From NCBI RefSeq assembly GCF_030272615.1, contig NC_081405.1, positions 570,645,095 to 570,709,094 on the forward strand: DNA of 64,000 nucleotides, written 5' to 3'. The position numbers and the translations under genes are program-made. The first letter of the stretch is position 1, and the number at the start of each line of letters is the position of its first letter. Below, piece by piece: positions 1 to 11,253 of this stretch. Source of the DNA: Cryptomeria japonica. Taxonomy: Eukaryota > Streptophyta > Pinopsida > Cupressales > Cupressaceae. The notes beneath the pieces were generated by a model. The model did not search any database. It saw nothing but the letters and a program-made list of their open reading frames with translations, and was not told where the DNA came from.

Positions 1-741
1 CTATTAAGTCTAGTAATGAAGCGTTAACATGGATGTCACAGACTGCGTTAACCCCCAGGAGATTCTTGAAATGACTAACTCCTAAATCTTCTATAATATC
101 CTCCTCTTCCTGCTATGTTCCTGAAACATCTTGAATGCAAAAGATCTTATTACAAGCTCTTTTTGATTTTATGGACGCATGAAAGAATTTCATATTCAAA
201 TCTCCTTCTTTAATCCAATTCTTGTGCACCTTATCTCTCCAATAAACCTCTTCTCTCTGGAGAAGCTCCGACAATTCTTCTTTCAACAATTTTTCTCTAA
301 CAAAATCCTCATTTGACATACCAACTAAAATCACCATATTATTCAAATCCTCCAATTCTTTCTCTATTCTTAATTTTTCCACAAAAATTTTCTTGAACGA
401 ACATTTGTTTGACTCCTTGATTTTTCCTTTTAATACATTCAATATTTTCAGAAAGCAGAAGCTCAAGGTTCCTAAGAAGATATTGCTTTCTTTCCACCAA
501 GTCTCTAACTTCGGGAGAAAATCCTTATCTCTCCACCACATACTTTGAAATCTAAAACTCCCTTTTTTAATTTTTGTTTACCTTTTGAAGAAGCATCTGA
601 ACCGAGAAATGATCTGAAAGAGACCAAGGAAGAATGCAGGAATCAACATTGAAGTCTGAATCCACCCAAAAGAGTCTGACCAGAAATCTATCTAGTCTTT
701 CAGAGATCCTAGAGAAATTTTCCCTCCTATTGGTCCTTCCA
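1..741 (-). mobile_element. L1-type LINE fragment, family B, endonuclease-RT linker
   Basis: On the minus strand this reads as the part of LINE ORF2 between the endonuclease and the reverse transcriptase. It is nearly the same sequence as 28254-28985 of the longer family-B element in this window. A 142-codon open stretch (541 to 113) starts MWWRDKDFLPKLETWWKE and carries the linker motif KFFHASIKSKR, typical of plant L1 elements just before the RT domain. The window opens inside the element. At the other side similarity to the longer copy stops abruptly near 741, where family-A LINE sequence begins, so the endonuclease half is missing here. Non-functional remnant; the family assignment is firm, the exact junction is within a few bases. 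Confidence 0.85.
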
Positions 742-969
742 TCCACACCACCTTCTTCTACTCCAGGACCTGGGTAAACATTTTGAGCTTATCAAAGTAG
801 GGACGTCTGTTGTCCTTGAGTTCCTTGATCAGTTTCTCTAGAGCCTCATCGAATGCTGTCTAGTTCTCCGCAATTCTAGCCCATTCAAAGCCATCCTTCA
901 TCTCATATATGAACATGGTTACCTGACCATCCCTGAGGAAACACAACAGCTTCTCCCTCTCAACATTCA
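741..969 (-). pseudogene. unassigned coding-like tail of LINE A
   Basis: Downstream of the zf-RVT region the minus strand holds an open-looking frame beginning MNVEREKLLCFLRDGQV and continuing with a charged, helix-like sequence, interrupted by stops after ARIAEN and after FTQVLE. I do not recognise it. It is not an RNase H domain. It may be a trailing reading frame of this LINE or a captured fragment; the position after ORF2 parallels the extra frames in LINEs E1 and E2, but the sequences are not visibly alike. Confidence 0.3.
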
Positions 970-3900
970 TCAAAAAAAATACTCACACAACACTTTTATA
1001 ACGTGTGAGTTTCTTAAAAAACCTACTAAGAGTCCTATAAGTACCTTGGAATTTTTCTTCATTTCTAAGCTTCCAAATAAACCAAAGTATGAAAGAAGAG
1101 AGAATTTGCCAAAACAGGTTAGCATCCTTCTCGAGGCCATGAATGAATCCAACAATAATATCAAGAGTACAAACATGTTCAGTAATGGAAATTCCAAACA
1201 TAAGCCAGACCTCTCTTGCAAAAATGCAGTAAAAAAAGATGTGCCGCATAGTCTAAAGCTTCCTACATATAGAGCATAGGTCGAAGGCACCAATGTTATT
1301 CCTAATAGGCAGTCTATCCAACATTAGTTGCCACCTGAAGCATTTGATTTGAGGGAGGATGGGGGACTTCCATAGTTTCTCAAATGTTTTCTCCCAAGCA
1401 GATGTATTAAGGTCAACATACCAGAGGGATTTAATATGATCAATCACTGTGGTATCATGAGTGAGTAGTTTGTAGATAGACTTGGCTTTGACCTTGGAGA
1501 GGAGGGAGCCATCCTTCCGTCGAAACAAGAGGTATATGTGAGTGTCTACATCAGTGTTCCTAGGAAGATCTAGACAAGCACAAGCGTTTTTAATCATATT
1601 GTAGGTTCTCTTATGCAAGGGAGGGATGCCAAACTATTGCTAAGGTCCTCCCAGCTGATGAGATTATCATGTTCCAAGATGTCCATGAGGTATTTAATGC
1701 CTTTATTATACCGATTCCTAGTAGAGCAGCCTTGGGTTAAAGAGAGGGGTTTAGAGTTATGGTAGAGATTCCACCATATTGACCTTTCCCCATGCAGAGT
1801 ATTATTACAGTCAATATTAGAGTTGTTAATAAGTTTATGCACATGCTCCCAGCTTTCCAGATGGATTTAAACACCCAAGTGCCTTGAACAAACACAGAGA
1901 ATCTGCCTGCTATCAAATCACTAAAGGGGAGGGCTTTCCAAGATTTGGAAAACTTGGGGATGCCATTTTGTATGTTATTTTTGACAAGGATCTTCCAGGG
2001 TTCTTGTCCTTCCGGGGCATGAAATATCCACTTGGTAGCTAGGGAAACTCCTTGCATTCTGAGGTCCTTAAGTCCCAGCCCACCAAGTTTCTTAGCTATG
2101 TGGCACCAGAGCCATTTGACCGCATGGGCCTTTCTTTTACCCTTACCATCAGACCAAAGGAAGCGCCTGGTAGATTTTTGGATCTCATAAACTTGGTAGT
2201 TACTAAACATCTAGACAGAGGAGTAGTACAAACTATAGGAGGATAGGATTTTTTGGCAGACTTGGATCCGACCAGCCAGGGATAGAATCCTATTGTCCCA
2301 TTTATTAAGTTTTTTGTCAATCTTTTCTTTGACCGAAATCCACATATCCTTGAAAGAGGCAGAGACAGAAAAAGGGATACCGAGGTACCTGACTATTTTA
2401 TTGGGTCCTCCCCATGAGTATCCAATCTGCAGAAGCCAGTCTGGCGGTTCCTCATTCCACCAAAGCACGATAGACATCGAATTGGAGATACGAGCACTAG
2501 AGGCTCTGCCAAAGGTTGCAAGCTTTTGATTGAGGGAGTCAATGCTATGCCTAGAGAGCTCCAGGAAGAGCGCAGTGTCATCGACAAATTGTATGTTGAC
2601 CAATTCAGAGTCATCTGGCATCTTAATGCCATGAAATTTAGTGGATAGGGTATCATCTCTTAGGAGTTAAAAGAAGGCGTCTGAGGAAATGACAAATAGA
2701 GTAGGGGCAAGGGGGCAACCCTCTATAATGGATCTAGAAAGAGGAATAGACTGAGAAAGTGATCCATTAACTTCAACCAAGGTGGAGACATCTTTGTGGA
2801 GAATTTGGATATATTTACAAAACTTGCTAGGGAAACCAAAGGCTTTGAGCATTATGAGGATGAAGTCCCATTCCACAATATCATAGGCCTTCTCAAAGTC
2901 TACAAGGAACATGGCAGTGTCTTGATTTGAAGTTTTGGCCCATTCTATAGATTCCCAGCTAGTGACAAGGTCCTCCAAGATATACCTTATTTTCATGAAT
3001 CCTATTTGGGTAGAGAAGATGAACTTGGGAAGGATCTTTTCAAGGTGAGAGGCTAGGGCTTTGGCTAGGATTTTATAAGAAAATTCGAGGAGATTAATTT
3101 GCCTCCAGTTTTTTATGAGAGCTTTGTCCCCATCTTTTGGGATAAGGTTAACAATGCCCCTATTGATGGACTCCCCAAGGGTGCCACTATCAAATGCTTT
3201 GGTGTATATGTCATAAAGGTCTTTGGTGACCCACTCAATATTGGTTTTGTAAAACTCAGCAGGAAGTCCATTGGGGCCTGGGGCCTTATCATCCTGAAGA
3301 GCTTTAATGGCATCAACAATTTCTATCATAGAGATTTTGGCCTTGAGAGGAAGAGCTTCAGCCTCGGAGATTCTTTTTCGGATAATGTTACTGCACCTAT
3401 TTCTAGCCCCTTTTGAGGCTTCACTATCTTTCGTAGTAAAGAGGGTTTTATAAAACATTTCAAAAGCATCTTTGATCTCATTGATGTTCAAGAGTTCCTT
3501 ATCCTCAACTATGATTCTGTCAATTTTTTCTCTATTTTGTTTTTGTTTAAGGAGATTGAAGAAGACTTTAGAGCCTTTATCTCCAAATTTGAGCCAATTA
3601 TTACATGCCCTGATGAGGGCACCCTTGATTTTGACCTGTTGATGTTTCCTAACAATGTCTCTAGCCTGAGCTACCCATTTTGCCAGGACAAAGGAGAAAG
3701 GATGTAATTGTATTTCATGCTCCAAGGAGTGGAGACGATTAGTGAGAGTTTTTTCCACAAACCTGAGATCCTTGGCTTTCTTTTGGCCTATAGTTTGGAA
3801 TATTTTTTGCCAAGAGGAGACATTTCTGTTCCACCTGAAGGTGTGGGATTGCGGATGTTGAGAGTGCATGTTGAAGAGTCTAACCATTTTAATGGCAGTT

Positions 3901-4718
3901 AGGGTATCCTTATCATTTAGCAAGGAGGTATTAAGGATAAACTTCTTATTGAGAGGATTGTTGTTAGGGATGGAGTTCTTAGTATTGATGACAGTAATGA
4001 TAGGGAAATGTACAGATAAGGTTACTGGCATAATAGCAACCGAGTTCCCCAAGTGGTTAGGGGAGAAGGAGAAGAAATTTTTATTAACATAGAACCTATC
4101 TAATCTAGAGTAAATTTGGCTGGGGCCTTGCTAAAAGTTGCACCAAGTGTAACATAGGAAAGAGAATTTAGATTTGCTTCCCTCAAAGGGGTCAAATAGC
4201 TGCATGTGTTGTTTAAATCTATCCTCGTGAAGTTTCTCTTGGCACTTCCATTTGAAAGGGATGCCCCCGACCTTATCATCTTGGTTTTCAATCATGTTAA
4301 AGTCTCCAGCCATGACCCAGGGGATACTTGGAAGGGGTGCCAACCAATTCCAAAGGGACACTCTTTCCCTATGATCATTAGGTGCATATATAGAACATAC
4401 CCCAAAACAGGAGCCTTTGATATCCAAGGAGGCCCAAGCCACTCTGTTACAAGGGGAGACGCCCCTATCCCTAATGTGATTTGCCCACTTAGGGTTAATG
4501 AGGAGACCCACTCCACCCTTTCCCTTAGGATTATTGGTGCATATTTTGATCGCATCTCTCCAAATAAAATCAAGCGTAGTGTCAAGGGAGAACTCAACAG
4601 AGTTAAGCTCTTGAAGCATCAAGAAATACAGATGTTTATGACAATTCAGAAACCTCTTAATAACAAAATTTCTATCAGGCGACTCCAAGCCTCTAATATT
4701 CCATGAGATGTATTTTAT
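970..4718 (-). pseudogene. LINE A ORF2: endonuclease, reverse transcriptase, zf-RVT (decayed)
   Basis: ORF2 would nick target DNA and copy the element's RNA into the site. The frame opens at 4718 with IKYISWNIRGL; the expected ATG is ATA (Ile), so the start is lost. The endonuclease (about 4718-3950) keeps LQE and AGDFNMIE, but the SDH catalytic motif reads SVH (Val codon at 4011-4013). A stop near 4130 splits it. The reverse transcriptase (4052-2211) keeps KAPGPNGLPAEFYK, motif A VDFEKAYD and a FVDD box with both catalytic Asp codons at 2577-2582. The zf-RVT region (about 2100-983) keeps LWKSPILPQIKCFRW, a CSIC pair and HIFFYCIFAREVW, spread over three frames. Inactive. Confidence 0.88.
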
Positions 4719-4784
4719 GAGAAAAGGGGATTAAGAGGGACTATTTGGGAGACCATTTTGATCTCTAGACTTTTTCTTATTTTT

Positions 4785-6520
4785 TTAGCCAAAAGGCCTG
4801 CCTTTCTTTTTAGCCATGGAGGAACCTTTCATGAGGTCATCCTCTTCCTCACTAAGCTCAGTTAGCTCAATTTTACCATCTGCAATTTCTACAATGTTCA
4901 ACCCAGGTACTTGGGAGCCTGGAAAGCCAAGGAGCATTGAGCTAGAATTAATGTCCTCTGGTCCCTTATTAGAATAAATGACTTCAACAATATGGTTGTC
5001 CTCTATTTCATTTAGCAGAGATGCAGTCACGGGGTTGGAGGTGTTAACATCAAGGGTAGCCTTTGCAAATAATGTGGATTCAGATCGTTTGGGGATCCTA
5101 GACCTGAGCACCATTTTTGCAGGGTTATCACTCATTCTAGCATCACCAACATTGCCATCACGCTTCTCTAAATTTTTACCCATATTTTTAACCAGGGAGG
5201 TGGTCAGAGTTTGTGAAGCTTTTAGTATGTCATCATTCATAGTGATGGGGTATTTGCTACTGTTAGTCAACTGATTAGTAGTTTGATCACCAGCTCGGAT
5301 TTGATTTAAGGCGAGTTGTTGGGAATTCTTTCATCTCTACTTTCTTGATGTGACTGTTTGAAAACAATCAGAAGGCGAATCCTCAAAAAATTTTGTGGGA
5401 ACGGAAGCAGGTTTGAGAGGTTCGGTAGTGGTGTCAACAATCATTGGATTTAATTCAACAGGGATGAGGCTAGGAGCCGAGCTTATGGAGGAATCATCTT
5501 TAGGGTTGGTATTGTTTCCAACAGAATGAAGGTTTCTTGGGTTAGGGATCGGATCCTTATTGGAGCTGGGGTTTTCAGATGTTCCTGCTAGGTTAGTGTT
5601 AGTTTTTTGTATCCTGCGGTTGATGATTGGGCAGTTCTTCCTAAGATGCCCTTCTTTTTTGCACAAAAAATAGGTGCTCAGTCCTCCAAGTATTTCAACA
5701 AGGAAAACAAATGTTTCATCACCGATGTTAAGGTTTAGCAGAGGAGGGATGTCAACCCCAAATTTAATGGATATAAGTATTCTTGCATCAAGATTAGGGA
5801 CTAAATGCATTGTTTCATCAACCCGAATTATTCTCCAAAATGTTTCCAATACCTGGGGAAGAAAACGCCATAGGAAGGGAGGTACATCCTTAAGGATGAC
5901 CGATCTAGGGCTTGAGAGTGCAAGGACTTCCTCATTGATGGCTTCTAAAAACTAGGCTAAGGAACGAAAGGAGGTGTTCCCAATAGTCCAGTATTGTCTT
6001 TTAAGAACTTCAACCTGGGATTCAAGATTATTAAAAAAGATAATATACAGACCTTTCTGGACTTGCCTACAAAATGAAATCTTAAACCCTAACTTAAAAC
6101 TCCAAAGATTATGAAACCAATCATCTAGGAATTTCCTTGGTAGGCATTTCTCAATATTAACACAAGCGAAAAAAATTGTAGAATTGCTTAACCTAGTTTT
6201 TTTGGAAGCAATTTCTTTCAACATTTCATCGTTTGGCAAAATGCAGAAAGAATTTACGGCATGGTAGGGCTCTTACCTTCCTCACCGGGTCGTTCACCTC
6301 TAGGAGTCTTAAAAAATCTCACACTAGGGTGGACTGCATGGGCAAATGGAGCAACGGTCTCGGCAAAGGTTTTCTTTTGGTTTGAGTGAGCCTTCTCAGA
6401 AGGTTTAGTAGTCTCGGCAAATGTTTTTGTTTGTCTTGAATGAGCCTGCTCGGTGGGTTGAGGAGAATTAATGGCAGCGCCATTAGACTCAGGCTCCATT
6501 GGGAGGTACGGAGGAGTCAC
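4785..6520 (-). pseudogene. LINE A ORF1: DUF4283-like nucleic-acid binding protein with zinc knuckle (decayed)
   Basis: ORF1 of plant L1 elements binds the element RNA. Read from ATG at 6520 it has a Pro/Thr/Lys-rich N-terminus with two related copies of a KTFAETxxP segment, then after a frameshift a DUF4283-like region (6239-5700) with FKISFCRQVQKGLYIIFF, then a zinc knuckle near 5670 reading YFLCKKEGHLRKNC. The first knuckle Cys is Tyr, a single G-to-A change, leaving CX4HX4C only. A polar tail continues to the stop near 4785 and ends in an acidic then Lys-rich stretch (SEEEDD, AKKKGR). At least two frameshifts or stops interrupt it. Confidence 0.8.
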
Positions 6521-6755
6521 GCAAGCGACCAGAGGTGTGATTAATGGTTAGGTTAACTTGTAGAAAAAATACATTAAGTGTCAAGCAGAAAGTAAATGCA
6601 AAACAGTAATAAGGATACGGAGTAAATGCAAAACATTAATAAGGGCATGGAGTGAAGATGCAAACCACGTGGAGGAGATTAACTCCCCCACATCCTTGCA
6701 GAGTTGGCCATGTTAGACAATGCTAGTGATGTTGGAGAGCATGCAGTCCACAACA

Positions 6756-6970
6756 AACGCTCCAAAAATCGCTCCAAAATTCGCTCCAAAAATTGCTCCA
6801 AAATTCGCTCCAAAAATCGCTCCAAAATTCGCTCCAGAATTCGCAGTCCAAATATATTTCGTAGTCCAAATTCACAGTCCAAATTTCGTAGTCTAGAATT
6901 TGCAGTCCAAATTCACAGTCTGGAATTTGCAGTCCAATTTTCGCAGTCCAAAATTCAATCTATAGACAAG
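6756..6970. repeat. short-period tandem repeat CGCTCCAAAAAT / GCAGTCCAAATT
   Basis: A minisatellite of about 12-bp period. The first half (about 6756-6840) is CGCTCCAAAAAT alternating with CGCTCCAAAATT; the second half (about 6841-6960) changes to CGTAGTCCAAATT and CACAGTCCAAATT variants. Both share TCCAAA. Reading frames through it on either strand are repeat artefacts giving Arg-Ser-Lys or Glu-Arg-Leu runs. Confidence 0.8.
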
Positions 6971-7390
6971 TAGGTCATGGAATTGCGAGATAAGCAGAAG
7001 CTACTGCGGCGGTGGTAGTAGAAAACGTCCCTCCATTCCTCTTTTGGGCACTGAAATGTTGGGGTTCGATTTCTTATTTTTGACTACCTTTTGCTTAGGG
7101 TTTAATCCTGCACATCTGCGTTTGAGGATCTTCTTCGCCTCTTTTGTTGCTATGTCCGCCAGACAATTTTCATGTTTTTCCTTCAAAAACTTGGGTAGTA
7201 AAACTTAGGTGTGGAAACATCGTTTAACATAGTGGGCAAGTGCAAGGTAATGAGTCACAAATTCACGGAAGTCCATGCGTTGGAAAATGCGCTCTTATAA
7301 ATGGGGGCCCGTTTTCAAAAAATGGGGGCTCGTTTATGCTTCGGGCTCCCAAGCTAAAAGGTAACGGGGGTCCGAAGCAAAAAAAAATAG

Positions 7391-7417
7391 GCCCCCGTTT
7401 TGTTCTAAAACGGGGGC
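7391..7417. repeat. 11-bp perfect stem-loop
   Basis: GCCCCCGTTTT, a 5-base loop, then AAAACGGGGGC. It lies inside the GGGGGCCC array and overlaps the start of the larger hairpin, so the two structures compete. Confidence 0.75.
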
Positions 7418-7486
7418 CCGCTTTTAAACAAAACGGGGGCCCATTTTTTAGAAACGGGGGCCCGTTTTGTTTAAAAGCGGGCCCCC
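7412..7486. repeat. 26-bp perfect hairpin in the GGGGGCCC array
   Basis: The left arm 7412-7437 and right arm 7461-7486 are exact reverse complements over 26 bases, separated by a 23-base loop. Each arm carries a GGGGGCCCGC end and an AAACAAAACGGG end. No poly-T or gene context suggests a terminator. Confidence 0.85.
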
Positions 7487-7552
7487 ATTTCTAAATGGCA
7501 TTTTTCCTTTTTTTTCCACAAGCCGCCCTTGTTTGAAAATGGGGGCCCATTT

Positions 7553-10490
7553 TGTGGAAGTTGATTCCACAACCTGCCACTTGGCTCGGGATTAGGCCCA
7601 GGATAGGCCTGGGATGGCCACACCTAAGACATGGACCTGCAAATTCAAATCTCCATGAATGAAAGCACAAATATGAACTTCAGAAATAGTTTACGCGCCT
7701 CTAATCAGAGAATTTTTATACGAAATTAAAACCCATTTCAGATTATACTATCTAGATTCTAAATATGAAAATTTATTTAAAAATTGATTATTTTAACTAT
7801 TTTTCATTTAATTTATACTAAATCGAGTCCATAAATTTGAAATATTAACTAATTTTGTTAATTTTATAGCTTTTTTATTTTAAAGAATTTTGGAAAAAAA
7901 ATTATATGTCATCAATCTACACAAAATTCTTTTGTATTTAAAAAAAAAAAATCAAAAAATGTTAAGTTTACATCAAATTATGTGAGTCGTACACGTCAAA
8001 TTTTTAAAAAGATAATTATGGCCATTAAAAAATTAATTAAAAAAAAAATATTAGAAAAAAAAATACAGAAAAATATGCTCATCAATCTTTAGTGTGTTAG
8101 AAACCATTTCCCAAAATAGTTTAATTGTGTCAAAAAGTGTGGGTCGTACACATGCATGGTATGGTCCTGAAACAGGCATTTTTAAAACATAGTTTTTAGA
8201 ACTCCATTCAAAAAGTTATTTTTTATTATGTGGGTATTAAAATAAATTATATATTTGGAAAGTAAACTCAGAGGGCTATCTTTTATATTCCTGACTTTTT
8301 CCAAGATTCAATCTCTAAGTGTTTCAAAATTTAAGCTCAAATGAGACAAAATCTGACCTTTCCGAGCACACAGTTTTCAGAACTATATTCGGATTTCTAA
8401 CATTCTTTATTGCTGCATATACAACTAATATAGAAGTCTATATATAAAGTTTTCAACACCTATATAAAAACAATTCTAATGATGGAAAAACAGAATTCTA
8501 TAGAGCAAATTGTGGAGGTACGTGACACTTTTGTTAATAAGCAGTCACTGCTTATTTCCAGCCCCCATTTTCTTCCATGGCTTATTTTTAATTCATAAAT
8601 AATAGTTGCTCCACCAAAGTAGGGAAAGATTCTAAATTATCCTTTTTTTCACAATTTTAAAGTTGCATGGGAACACTTAACTGCTTAAATTTAAGGAGAA
8701 ATAGAGTTAAGCAGCCGCATGCGAACACAAGGTTAGCCTCTCTAAAAATGGAGGCTATTTTTCATTCGAATAACTAATGAAAAAACCTTAAAAAATCGTG
8801 GGTGTGAGATGCATGGCTGAGCTGGAGCTGCATGACCCAACAGCAGCATCAACTATCTTCAGGGTCTACAATAGGACTTTTGTGCTGGTCATTTAAATGT
8901 TGTGGCTAATTGCTTTGGATCTCTGGATAACTATTAATGCTAAGTAATACGGGTGCTAGATATTGGGGTGTGGTGTTTTGGTTTTTAGGAAGATTTGTGA
9001 GTTATAGTTAGGACTCGCTTGCAGTTGAGTACAATTATGTGGCACTTAGCTGTCTGGTTTGTGCTTTACTTATGTATATTTGTGGTGCTTGTTTTAGAAA
9101 CCTAGCAAAGGAAACATATACACTATGTGCAGGAATTTGCGACAACTTTAGTTTAGAAACTACTGTAGAATGTGTTCTAGCATGCTTATGTCATAAGAAT
9201 GACAGTGTCAGCATTGGTGCAATGATAAAACAATTCTCATACATAAATTTCTTTATTTCAAGCTTCGTTTATTCTTCAAATTCCTTTTGTTCATTACTTG
9301 CATAATTATTAATGTCTCTGTAGCGTCAAGAAAAATAAATAACAATCTATACTGACTGAATAATTATCAATAAAAATGCCAAGAAAAGAGGACAGTATGT
9401 TCCTTTAGGTGACATGAAATTAAGACAGCAAAACTTATAAAATTAGCATAATCCCTTTTGAGAATAGCTTAGATTGATAAAGACAAAGCATCTAAATGTG
9501 AACTAGTTTACAACCACAAGCCAGAGATGGCATATAGGGTACACCACTAAAACTTCTCCTAATGTGAAGTAGTTTATATTTGTTTTGAATTTATTTTGGC
9601 ATTCAATTATTGATGGATATCTCTCAAATTTTTTACTATAAGTTTTAAAATTAATTAATATTGTCTTATACTAATACCTATTAAATTTTATCTTAATTAT
9701 TCAAAATATGATCATAAATATAAGAAATATTTAATTTTAGATTGGAATTATAAACAAATTATTTTGGTTTATTAAGATTATTTACTTTATTTTTATTTAA
9801 AGATTATTATTATATATTTAAACGTTATTTTATATAACGCTCTACATTTACACATAGATGGATATTGTTATCTTGCTTAATTTTTTTCCTCATTAAATTG
9901 TGTAGGGAGGATGCTGATAATACAATACCAAATATTTATTCAGTAATTTGATTGCAAAAATTATAAAAATTATATAAATTATTAAGTATTTATTAAAATT
10001 AATAATATATATTTAATAATTAATGAATACATACTAATTTTGAAATAAATAAGAACTATTATGAAGTGAATACAATGAGCTTAAGATGGTGATAGTATTT
10101 ATATAATCTATTTACCTTTATAATTTTAATATAGATTTTTTATTTATTTATTAATATTATTAAATGAAAATTGAAAAACATAATACAAGAACGAGTTAAG
10201 AATTAATTTTAATTGTTTTAAAGACTTTTTAATAGTCAATAATTATGAAAAAAAATAAATAATATTAAATTAAAAATAAACATTTTGCATGGAGTTCATG
10301 TGACTTGCACTCAAGTCGCATTCAAATGTTCCGATGCAAAGGAAAAAAACATGTTGAGAATATATTGACTTTTTTACAAAATCGGGTTATTTTCTAATCA
10401 CTTCTAATGTCAACTGTAAATCTTACTTTTCCAAATGAATGATAAAGTATGTAAACTGCCAATCTCATTGTGCGTGCTAGTTACAAATAA
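7553..10490. other. AT-rich spacer without a recognisable gene
   Basis: About 2.9 kb of AT-rich DNA with many A or T runs. Nothing convincing is coded; one exon-like remnant at 8813-8947 is listed separately. The 88-codon frame at 9039-9305 is Cys-rich but unlike any family I know. Confidence 0.6.
8813..8947 (+). pseudogene. possible eroded exon with a hydrophobic segment
   Basis: From the ATG at 8813 the frame reads MAELELHDPTAASTIFRVYN and on into a hydrophobic stretch, hits TAA at 8894, and continues in the same frame with MLWLIALDLWITINAK before TAA at 8945. Ignoring the first stop, this looks like an acidic N-terminus followed by a membrane segment. The protein is not recognised, no splice context was established, and chance cannot be excluded. 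Confidence 0.2.
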
Positions 10491-10714
10491 ATAATTACAA
10501 ATCAAGAAAAACTTTAGGTTAACGTAAGCACTTGAGTACCACACTAGAAAAAGGAGAGAGAATTACGATAACAATAAATATCCAAACATATGCGTGTATT
10601 GTTGTCTCATACAATTCAATGTACTTCATAGCAGTAAAACCCGGACCAAATTCTAAGAAGATGGAGCATTCACTACTTGTAATATCAATTTCAATAATTC
10701 TTTCCATGCACACT

Positions 10715-11253
10715 CTACATTCGATCCTCTCGTACTGTTTTTGGCTGATTTTCCATAAAGAATGGCGTTGTGCAGATAGGACAAGTATTGTGATTCTCAA
10801 GCCATGACCAAATACAGTGAGAACGAAAGATATGTCCGATCATACAAGGAATTTCTCGAACCTCTTCTCCCAGAATAAAATCATCCCTACAAACTCCACA
10901 GAAAAGCCCATCATCAACATGAAAATCTGAAACCGTTACAATGGGCAGTCCCTCTACCAATTCTTTCGCCTTCCTTTCATTCTCCGTTATCTTAACGATA
11001 TTTCTCAGAATAGAATACGAGCAGGGAGTCGATCCTCATGAACTTCAATCAGGAGAAATTCGGAATGTAATAAATTGTGCCGGCTGTTAAGCTGTTGCAG
11101 ACGACGAGGCAGAGTTTCACGTTCCATTAAACAATTTGCTTGCATGCATACTTTGGTGGCTTCGATACGTAAATCCCCCATGCGGCATTCCAGGCTTTTA
11201 CACCACTCTGCAAGTTCATTCTCCCTGCAACCCATTTTCTTCTCCTTCTGCAT
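10715..11253 (-). pseudogene. RING-H2 gene copy 1, broken
   Basis: A paralogue of the intact genes at 24797-25375 and 35271-35849. The N-terminal half (11253 to 11005) starts MQKEKKMGCRENELAEWCKS and keeps the helical region with RLQQLNSRH. Compared with copy 3, 34 bases are missing near 11014-11017, between two AATA direct repeats, which shifts the frame. The C-terminal half (10960 to 10715) holds the RING: FCGVCRDDF, REIPCMIGH, then HIFRSHC where the intact copies have HIFHSHC. So one zinc-binding His is Arg (codon 10823-10825). Two independent lesions make a functional ligase unlikely. The 3' flank (10530-10715) and 5' flank (11254-11460) are shared with copy 3, so this is a segmental and not a retro copy. 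Confidence 0.85.

Larger units (their letters stand above)
741..6560 (-). mobile_element. L1-type LINE, family A, nearly full length, inactive
   Basis: A 5.8-kb minus-strand element with the plant L1 order: ORF1 (6520 to 4785), then ORF2 (4718 to about 970) with endonuclease, reverse transcriptase and zf-RVT region, then a 3' stretch of about 230 bases. Both frames are broken by stops and frameshifts and two key positions are lost (see the ORF entries). The 5' part upstream of ORF1 runs to about 6560, but no clear boundary or target-site duplication was found. The 3' end abuts a family-B LINE fragment at 741, so either the element inserted into family B or a later rearrangement joined them. 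Confidence 0.85.
7300..7552. repeat. dispersed GGGGGCCC motif array
   Basis: About nine copies of GGGGGCCC or a close variant (GGGGGCTC, GGGGGTCC), in both orientations, are separated by short T/A-rich spacers such as GTTTT and ATTTT over 250 bases. The GC content contrasts sharply with the AT-rich surroundings. The motifs contain ApaI-type GGGCCC palindromes and form several inverted repeats. I do not recognise a known element. The 84-codon open frame across it is a Gly-Gly-Pro-Phe repeat artefact. Confidence 0.75.

Noticed and set aside
2052-4706. Several plus-strand frames of 60-166 codons inside LINE A
   Set aside because: All lie antisense to conserved endonuclease and RT blocks and show no family features.
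6679-6973. Open frames on both strands across the CGCTCCAAAAAT repeat
   Set aside because: Arg-Ser-Lys and Glu-Arg-Leu runs mirror the 12-base repeat; no start context or family.
7001-7186. 61-codon basic minus-strand frame (MKEKHENCLADIATKEAKKI)
   Set aside because: Looks somewhat protein-like and could be an exon, but no family, partner exon or splice context was found; left unannotated.
7240-7494. 84-codon Gly/Pro/Phe-rich frame
   Set aside because: Direct product of the GGGGGCCC motif array.
9039-9305. 88-codon Cys-rich frame
   Set aside because: No recognisable motif; embedded in AT-rich spacer; no second copy or splice context to support it.
10532-10807. Plus-strand 91-codon frame opposite RING copy 1 (and similar ones at 11075-11347, 35262-35486, 35674-35946)
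   Set aside because: Antisense shadows of the RING gene and its flanks; the minus-strand frame carries the recognisable domain.
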